Part shown: piece after piece, positions 57,913 through 64,000 of the stretch
Layout of the letters: the number at the start of each line of letters is the position of its first letter
Position numbering within the stretch: position 1 is the stretch's first letter
Assembly (NCBI GenBank): GCA_018350325.1
Contig: JAEVLN010000013.1
Span: 434,001-498,000, forward strand
From: Globodera rostochiensis
Taxonomy: Eukaryota > Nematoda > Chromadorea > Rhabditida > Heteroderidae
Length of the DNA: 64,000 nt
Reading direction: 5' to 3'
The notes under the pieces: generated by a model
Databases searched by the model: none
What the model was told of the DNA's origin: nothing
The model's input: only the letters and a program-made list of their open reading frames with translations
Position numbers and translations under genes: made by a program

Positions 57913-58600
57913 CAGGGTTGCAGCGGATCATCCGAAATCCGGTGTTTTTCTCAATCCGAAATCCGATCCGAGAAATTTTGGGTAATCCGATCCGAAATCC
58001 GGATAAATAGACTTTTTTTGTCTGATATTTTTCAACAATTTTTATAAGAAAAATGAGACAAAAATGTAAGATATGTCTCCCAAGTAGGTCGGTGGCTTAG
58101 TAGTTTCTCCTTTTGGTGAGTCTTATGTTATGTGTTGGGTTCAAACCCGCTTGAGTTCAGACACTTATTTATTGGTTTTCCCCCTCTACTCAAATAGGCA
58201 TCCCCTCATTAATAAGATTTTTTAAATAATATTCTTTAATTAAAAATGCGCGCAAAAAAAGGATAGATACAAGAATTTTTGCTTCAATTTCCTTTACAAT
58301 ATCATTAAACTATTCAAAAATTTCCCTGGCGGCGCTTGTCGGCGCCGCCGGACATCCTCCACTCTTACGTAAACTAGTTTTTCCCCGAAATTCCGAAGCA
58401 AAATGCTTAATTTTGTTAAAATTTTGACTACTTTCTTAACAAAATTGAGTCAAAATTTCAAAAATTTTTCCATTTTCTTTATCCGAAATCCGTTATCCGA
58501 AATCCGGTGTTTTTCTCAATCCGAAATCCGATCCGAGAAATTTTGGGCAATCCGATCCGAAATCCGTATCCGACTTTTTTCCCAATCCGCTGCAACCCTG
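57913..58600. mobile_element. hAT-like element, exact 8-bp duplication, with a tRNA-like core
   Basis: The ends CAGGGTTGCAGCGGAT and ATCCGCTGCAACCCTG are inverted repeats, and GGCGGTTG is duplicated exactly (57905-57912, 58601-58608). Terminal arrays are CCGAAATCCGATCCGA. The central part (58083-58380) is the inverse of 37905-38240 inside the element at 37517, although the ends of the two elements differ. Confidence 0.92.
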
Positions 58601-58795
58601 GGCGGTTGACCCTTCCCATTCCTAAAAAGCTACAAAAATTTGAAACACATTTTTTCCTTACCCCCCCCCCCCGCCCCGTCCTTAACACTCAAACTCGCGA
58701 TGACCCCATTCCTCCCTTTCTTCAAGCCCGCCAATTTCTTTTATCTTTTTACAATATAATTTTGTCCGATGAAGACTTATGAACATGATGATTAC

Positions 58796-59640
58796 CAGGG
58801 ATGTGCTCTGTTCTGTTCTGATTTTCTGATTTACCAGAATTTCTGGTGATTTTGGGCACCAGAATTCTGATTTCTGGTTTCTGGTTTTTTTTTTTGCAAC
58901 CAGAATTCTGATTTCTGGTTTCTGGTTTTTTAGAGAAAAAACCAGAAAAAAACCAGAAATTCTAAGTTAAAATTTTTATTTACAACACCATTTACAAATA
59001 GCCATTTTTGCAAAATTATTCATTCTTGGGCCAATTTTCTTAACAAATTGTCATTAAAAATAAAAAAAAATTTTCCGGCGGCGCCTATCGGCACCGCCGA
59101 CCCCCTCCTATTTCTAAAAAGCATTAAAAAACGTGCCGATTTTTTAAAGTTTTGGTTGAAAATCTGTTAACAAATCAAGTCAAAATTTTCTCGGCGGCGC
59201 CTATCGGCACCGCCGACCCCCCGCGCCCCCAAAAGAAGCAGAATTCGCAAAAAATTTGCATTTTTGTAAAAATCGACAAAATTTTCGAAATTTTTCTACC
59301 AAAATGTTAAAAATTCTAAAAAATTTGCTAGAAATTGAACTTTTTTGGAAAATTTGATAAGAAAAATGCAATAAAAAACCCAAAAAACACCCCTAAAATC
59401 GAAATTTTTGGAGGAAAAATTGCTTAAGAAAAATGCGGGAATGATTAAAAAATTTCTGTTCTGGTTTTCTGATTTACCAGAATTTCTGGTCGTTTTGGGC
59501 ACCAGAATTCTGTTTTCTGATTTCTGATTTTTAAAAGGGGCACCAGAATTCTGATTTCTGGTTTCTGATTTTTATTTATGCAACCAGAATTCTGATTTCT
59601 GGTTTCTGGTTTTTAAAAAGGCGACCAGAGCACATCCCTG
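58796..59640. mobile_element. hAT-like MITE, 845 bp, exact 8-bp duplication
   Basis: The ends CAGGGATGTGCTCTG and CAGAGCACATCCCTG are perfect inverted repeats, and ATGATTAC is duplicated exactly (58788-58795, 59641-59648). The interior has AACCAGAATTCTGATTTCTG arrays on both sides and two GC palindromes (59088 and 59193). Same family as 25646-26293. Confidence 0.95.
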
Positions 59641-59814
59641 ATGATTACAATATTAATGATTGGCGATTAGCAGTTGCTAGGATCTCTCTCTCCGTGAGTC
59701 TCGAAGGATTTATTCTTCGAGAGTCTCAAACAGTGCACGAAATTTCGTGTTTTTGAGTTTTCGTCTTTTTCGGGTTTTTTTGGGTTTCGTTTGCATCCTA
59801 GAATTTGTTTTCGT

Positions 59815-60075
59815 TTCGAATTCTCAAAGTTCGTCAAATAAATCGTTTGGAAAGGTAAAAACATAATTTATCAAACAAAAATAAATTTTTGTAAAATGTT
59901 CAGTTTCATAATTAAATTTATCTTAATAAAAAGCATTTTATTAATATTATTATTTAATTATTAAAGATGAGGAAAATTATAATTCATACATTACTAGAAA
60001 ATTTAAATAAAAATAAAATAAAATATAACGTTGCAAATTTCTTACATGTGAAGAAATACTTACATCATCTGAGGA
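59815..60075 (-). pseudogene. Type B exon 1 fragment with its upstream block
   Basis: The minus strand at 59910-59815 has the start (MKLNILQ-like, ATGAAACTGAACATTTTACA) and the FPNDLFDEL part, but a small deletion breaks the frame and the rest of the gene is missing. The upstream block (TAACGTTGCAAATTTCTTAC, ATGTGAAGAAATACTTAC) is kept at 60028-60075. Confidence 0.65.
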
Positions 60076-60447
60076 AATAGAAAATAAAATTATAATAATC
60101 AATTTATTTCTACATATATATTAATAATTTTTGAAAATTTATGAAAAAGCGAGGCTTCAGCTTCAACCCTTTTATTATGCGTAATTCTCATCGTTATTTT
60201 TTCTATTTATATATTTGGTAATTACTTCTCTTTCTAATCCCTAATTTTTCTTAATTATTTATATCTAAACAAAATAAAAGACTTTCTTAAAAACTATTTT
60301 TGCATATCGGTAATAGATATTTCAACACAAAAAAAGCATTCTTTATCCAACCCACAAATTGATGAGAAAGTCCGTGAAGGCCAGTAACAAAAAAGCGAAG
60401 ACATTTTAAAACTATTTGTGATTTTACAATGAATATATTTTGTGCAG
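60076..60447. other. Duplicated 3' flank of the minus-strand HTH gene
   Basis: It matches the inverse of 19581-19930. It contains no gene. Confidence 0.5.
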
Positions 60448-61670
60448 TCAAACATGCTTCTTTTCTTCTTTAAATTGAGCTTTCCATCTTATTAAACTGC
60501 TTATTGAGATTTTCAACAAATCGGCAATGTGACAATTACTCATTTTTGGATTTTTTCCTTTTATTTTGGCGTATTTCATCAAAATTTCAATTTTTGTTGC
60601 ATACGAAAATTTGTCTTTTTTTGGTCTTGAAAGGCCAAATTTGCGCTTCCATACAATAATTGTTCTTCTACAAACGCCCAATTTTTTTGCAATTTTCTCA
60701 TCGAGTTCATTCATTGAAATGTTTTTGAGTTTTGCCTTCGTACATTTGCTTTTTATTTCATCAAATTGTTTCAAAATTTCACATTTTTCGGACTCAGAAA
60801 ACTTTTTTTGGGCTAGACCCAATTCTTTGATCCATTTATAAATGGTTGAGCGACCAACACCCAAACTATTTGATATATTTCTTGCAATTTGATTCCATTC
60901 TTTGGCTGTGTGCGCGCGTTTGTTTTTTTTCCGATAATTATCTTTCATTTCACGGAATTTTTGAATAATTTGACGTTTTTGCTGATCGGAATCATTGAAC
61001 TCATTTTGCTTTTCATCAAAACTCTCATCTTGATCAGTTGATTCATTTTGATCAGACAAATGTTTCTTAGAATTTTTCTGATCAAGATCATCCGCTGATT
61101 CATGTTTAACTGTTCCTAAATGTTTTATTGTAAACAAAAATTTGCTATTTGAATAATTGCGATCTTATGAACATTGAATCAAATTTTTGACCCAATTTTA
61201 GTATTTTTATTCAACTCTAATTTGTTACAAAGTTTCGCAAAATTAAAGATCCTTTTAAAAATCAAAATATTTTTTATTCAAAAATTCTTGTAATTATTTA
61301 AATTTTTAATTATTTTCTCTCATGAAGTGGCTCACCTTCCACTTTAACTGCTCCAAAATGTGGTTCATGTTCAACTTTTACGTTTCCTTTTAGTGCAGAT
61401 TCGTCCTGCCATCTTCCATCAAATTGTTCCTCGTGCGGTTCAACCTTAAATTAGTTAATTTAAATTCCTGGATTAAAAAGCAACTATAAATGAAAACAAA
61501 ATTTTTGGTGAATTTATTGGGCAAACTTTGATTTTTGGCTGAGATTCAATTGGATTGTTGTTTGCTTGAGGCTCCGGTTGATTTGTCTCCCAAAGTTCAT
61601 CAAATAAATCGTTTGGAAAGGTAAAAACATAATTTATTAAACAAATTAATTGTAGAATGTTCAATTTCAT
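60448..61670 (-). CDS. Type B secreted HTH-repeat protein, 306 aa
   Basis: Exons are 61670-61527, 61444-61336 and 61115-60448 (921 nt, open). The start at 61670 matches the family; an in-frame ATG at 61703 would put 11 residues before the signal peptide. It has MKLNILQLICLINYVFTF, DLFDELWETN, the VEPHEEQFDGRWQDE exon, a linker with HLSDQNESTDQDESFDEK, and three HTH repeats (VGRSTIYKWIKELGL, VCRRTIIVWKRKFGL, ISISSLIRWKAQF). It lies head to head with the copy at 62307, and the two share introns and upstream sequence as a large inverted repeat. Confidence 0.87.
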
Positions 61671-62245
61671 AATTAAATTTAAATTTATGCCTAAACAAAA
61701 CATTCTCTTATTATTATTATTATTATGAAATATTATAATTCTTATAATTCGTACATTATTAGAAAATTTCTTAACTTAAAAACAAAATAAACAAATTCGT
61801 TGCAAATATTTTTCATATGAAGAATAATACTTCCGTCGTCTGATGAAATAGCCAATAAAAATTATAAAAAATCATTTCCATAACAAAAATAAATTCCCAA
61901 GAATTTTGTTTTCATTTATTGTCGCTTTTTTTTTCTTTGTAAAATTGGTAAGTATTGGACCAATTTTTCTTAACAAATTCTTCAAAAAATTTTCCCAACA
62001 GCACGTTTTGGCGCCGCCGAGCCCTTCCCATTCCTAAAAAGCTTACAAAAACTGTCGTATTGTGCTTTATACTTGGCGTTAAAATTCTCCTAATTTTTGT
62101 TATGGAAATGATTTTTATATTTTTATTGGCTATTTCATCAGACGACGGAAGTATTATTCTTCACATGAAAAATATTTGCAACGAATTTGTTTATTTTGTT
62201 TTTAAGTTAAGAAATTTTCTAATAATGTATGAATTATAATATTTC

Positions 62246-62276
<31 letters not shown>

Positions 62277-62306
62277 GAGAATGTTTTTGTTTTAAGCATA
62301 ATAATC
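61671..62306. promoter_or_regulatory. Divergent upstream region between two inverted HTH genes
   Basis: The type B block is present in both orientations: inverse at 61795-61860 and direct at 62125-62195 (TATTTCATCAGACGACGGAA, TTATTCTTCACATGAAAAAT). TAA microsatellites lie next to each gene. The central 61885-62100 differs and contains a CAGCACGTTTTGGCGCCGCC palindrome-type unit. Confidence 0.6.
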
Positions 62307-63526
62307 ATGAAATTGAACATTCTACAATTAATTTGTTTAATAAATTATGTTTTTACCTTTCCAAACGATTTATTTGACGAACTTTGGGAGACAAATCAAC
62401 CGGAGCCTCAAGCAAACAACAATCCAATTGAATCTCAGCCAAAAATCAAAGTTTGCAAATTCCCCAAAAATTTTGTTTTGCTTTTTAATCCGGGAATTTA
62501 AATTAACTAATTTAAGGTTGAACCGCACGAGGAACAATTTAATGGAAGATGGCAGGACGAATCTGCACTAAAAGGAAACGTAAAAGTTGAACATGAACCA
62601 CATTTTGGAGCAGTTAAAGTGGAAGGTGAGCCACTTCATGAGAGAAAATAATTAAAAATTTAAATAATTACAAGAATTTTTGAATAAAAAATATTTTGAT
62701 TTTTAAAAGGATCTTTAATTTTGCGAAACTTTGTAACAAATTAGAGTTGAATAAAAATACTAAAATTGGGTCAAAAATTTGATTCAATGTTCATAAGATC
62801 GCAATTATTCAAATAGCAAATTTTTGTTTACAATAAAACATTTAGGAACAGTTAAACATGAATCAGCGGATGATTTTGATCAGGAAACTTCTAAGAAACA
62901 TTTGTCTGATCAAAATAACTCAACTGATCAAGATGAAAGTGTTGATGAACAGCAAAATGAGTCCAATGAATGTAAAACAATTGAGTCCGATCAGCAAAAA
63001 CGTGAAATTATTCAAAAATTTCGTGAAATAAAAGATGGTTATAGGCAAAAAGGATATTCCAGCAAAGAATGGTCTCAAATCGAGAGAAAAATATCAAATA
63101 GTTTGAGTGTAAATCGTTCAACAATTTATAAATGGATCAAAGAATTGGGTCCAAGAAACAAAACAAAGATTATTTTAAATTTTTCTGAGTTACAAAAAAG
63201 TGAAATATTGAAACAATTTGATGAGATAAAAAGCAAATGTAAGAAGGCAAAACTCAAAAACATTTCAATATATAAACTCGATAAGAATTGCAAAAAAATT
63301 GGGCGTTTGTAGAACAACAATTTATAACTGGAAGCGCAAATTTGGCCTTTCTGTCAAGAATAAAAAATTTTCTGATGAAACAAAAATTGAATTTTGAAGA
63401 AATATGCTAAAATGAAAAGAAAGAATCCAAATGAGTGATTGTGACATTGCTGATTTATTGAAAATCTCAATCAGTAGTCTAATTAAATGGAAAGCTCAAT
63501 TTAGAAAAGAATTTAAGAAGCTTTGA
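62307..63526 (+). pseudogene. Type B HTH gene with several frameshifts
   Basis: Exons 1 (62307-62450) and 2 (62517-62625) are intact and exon 3 starts at 62846, giving the full signal peptide, linker and first HTH (VNRSTIYKWIKELG). Near 63282 two bases are missing (GATAAGAATTGC), then one near 63390 and two near 63430; the residual sequence still matches to the final RKEFKKL at 63526. All losses are in A-rich runs, so sequencing error must be excluded before calling it dead. Confidence 0.75.
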
Positions 63527-63960
63527 AAATATAAAAGTTTGCCAGCCTCGGCACCAGAAGCAAATGACATATTTTGGAAACCTGTCGGCGCCGCCGGGAC
63601 CCTCTCATTCCTAAAAAGCATCAAAAAATTATTGTATTTTAAAATTTTGGTTAAATCTCTTAACAAATTGAGTACAGAAATTAAGGCAGCGCTGCCGATC
63701 CACCCACTCCCCTCAAAAAAATCTTTGTTTTTAAAATTTCTTATGAAAAATATATCTCGAAGGTAGTTGGCATTAGTGTTCGGCATTTTTCAATTTCCTT
63801 ATTTATAAATGTCTTAGCTTTTTGTTACTAATTATGCTTATGAATTATTATTGGCAATGTTTACATGTATGCCATTGGAAATATCAAAACTACTGATCAA
63901 ATTTTAGCAATTGTTGAAATTTGTGCTAACATTTTGAGCTTTACATTCAAACAATAAAAT
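63527..63960. other. Duplicated 3' flank of the HTH gene
   Basis: It matches 24450-25140 downstream of the gene at 22942, including AAAAGTTTGCCAGCCT, AGGCAGCGCTGCCGATCCAC and ATTTATAAATGTCTTAGC. Confidence 0.6.
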
Positions 63961-64000
63961 GCAAAAACAAAGACGTGGGCACAACAGAACGCCAAAACTC
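63961..64000 (+). pseudogene. Possible start of a third helical-protein exon 2, cut by the window end
   Basis: GGGCACAACAGAACGCCAAA at about 63975-63996 resembles GGCACAACAAAACGCCAGAT at the start of exon 2 of the helical gene at 55820 (GTTKRQ versus GTTERQ). Just upstream GAAATTTGTGCTAACATTTT recalls the ICA(D/N)-coding end of that gene's exon 1. The match is short, and the window ends. Confidence 0.4.

Overview
The window looks like nuclear DNA of an AT-rich eukaryote, most likely a nematode. The reasons are short introns (40-100 nt in the Kruppel-like gene), TTTCAG/TTTAG acceptors, TTTTAG acceptors a few bases before several start codons (candidate spliced-leader sites), one metazoan-type Kruppel-like zinc-finger gene, and no bacterial-style operons. 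A plant-parasitic (tylenchid) nematode is my guess from the many predicted secreted proteins; the species is not identified.

The dominant content is an expanded family of predicted secreted proteins built from tandem helix-turn-helix (HTH) repeats of about 45-60 residues. Type A genes have one exon with an MKFWLL/MKVWRL-type signal peptide (406-1554 partial, 2431-3720, 7088-8230, 11198-12089 broken). Type B genes have three exons: a 46-50 codon signal-peptide exon, a 97-109 nt exon, and a long HTH exon. Six type B copies are intact by my splicing (13053-14305, 18381-19580, 22942-24449 on +; 36677-40517, 44537-45889, 60448-61670 on -). Three are broken (30903-33732, 48986-50892, 62307-63526), and there are several fragments. 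Each intact type B model gives a total CDS length divisible by three with the same intron phases. Orphan copies of the upstream block and of 3' flanks show that genes were copied together with their flanks.

Other genes are a 149-aa cysteine-rich protein with a signal peptide and hydrophobic C-terminus (4245-5155, -), and a 443-aa helical secreted protein (27128-28643, -). The latter has a damaged paralogue (53889-56118, +) and a possible third copy running off the right edge. A Kruppel-like factor gene (42238-43530, -) carries an in-frame TGA inside its second zinc finger.

The rest is repeat-rich. Many short terminal-inverted-repeat elements have exact or near-exact 8-bp target duplications, as in the hAT superfamily, and several carry a tRNA-like A-box/B-box core. 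A decayed hAT transposase lies at 51297-52003. There is a 1.5-kb array of a 16-bp satellite (34383-35810), other minisatellites, fold-back repeats, tRNA-derived repeats, and many copies of a GC-rich palindrome around GGCGCC. The secreted HTH family is the best candidate for an undescribed system: a rapidly duplicating, recombining and pseudogenising set of predicted secreted, lysine-rich proteins with DNA-binding-like folds.
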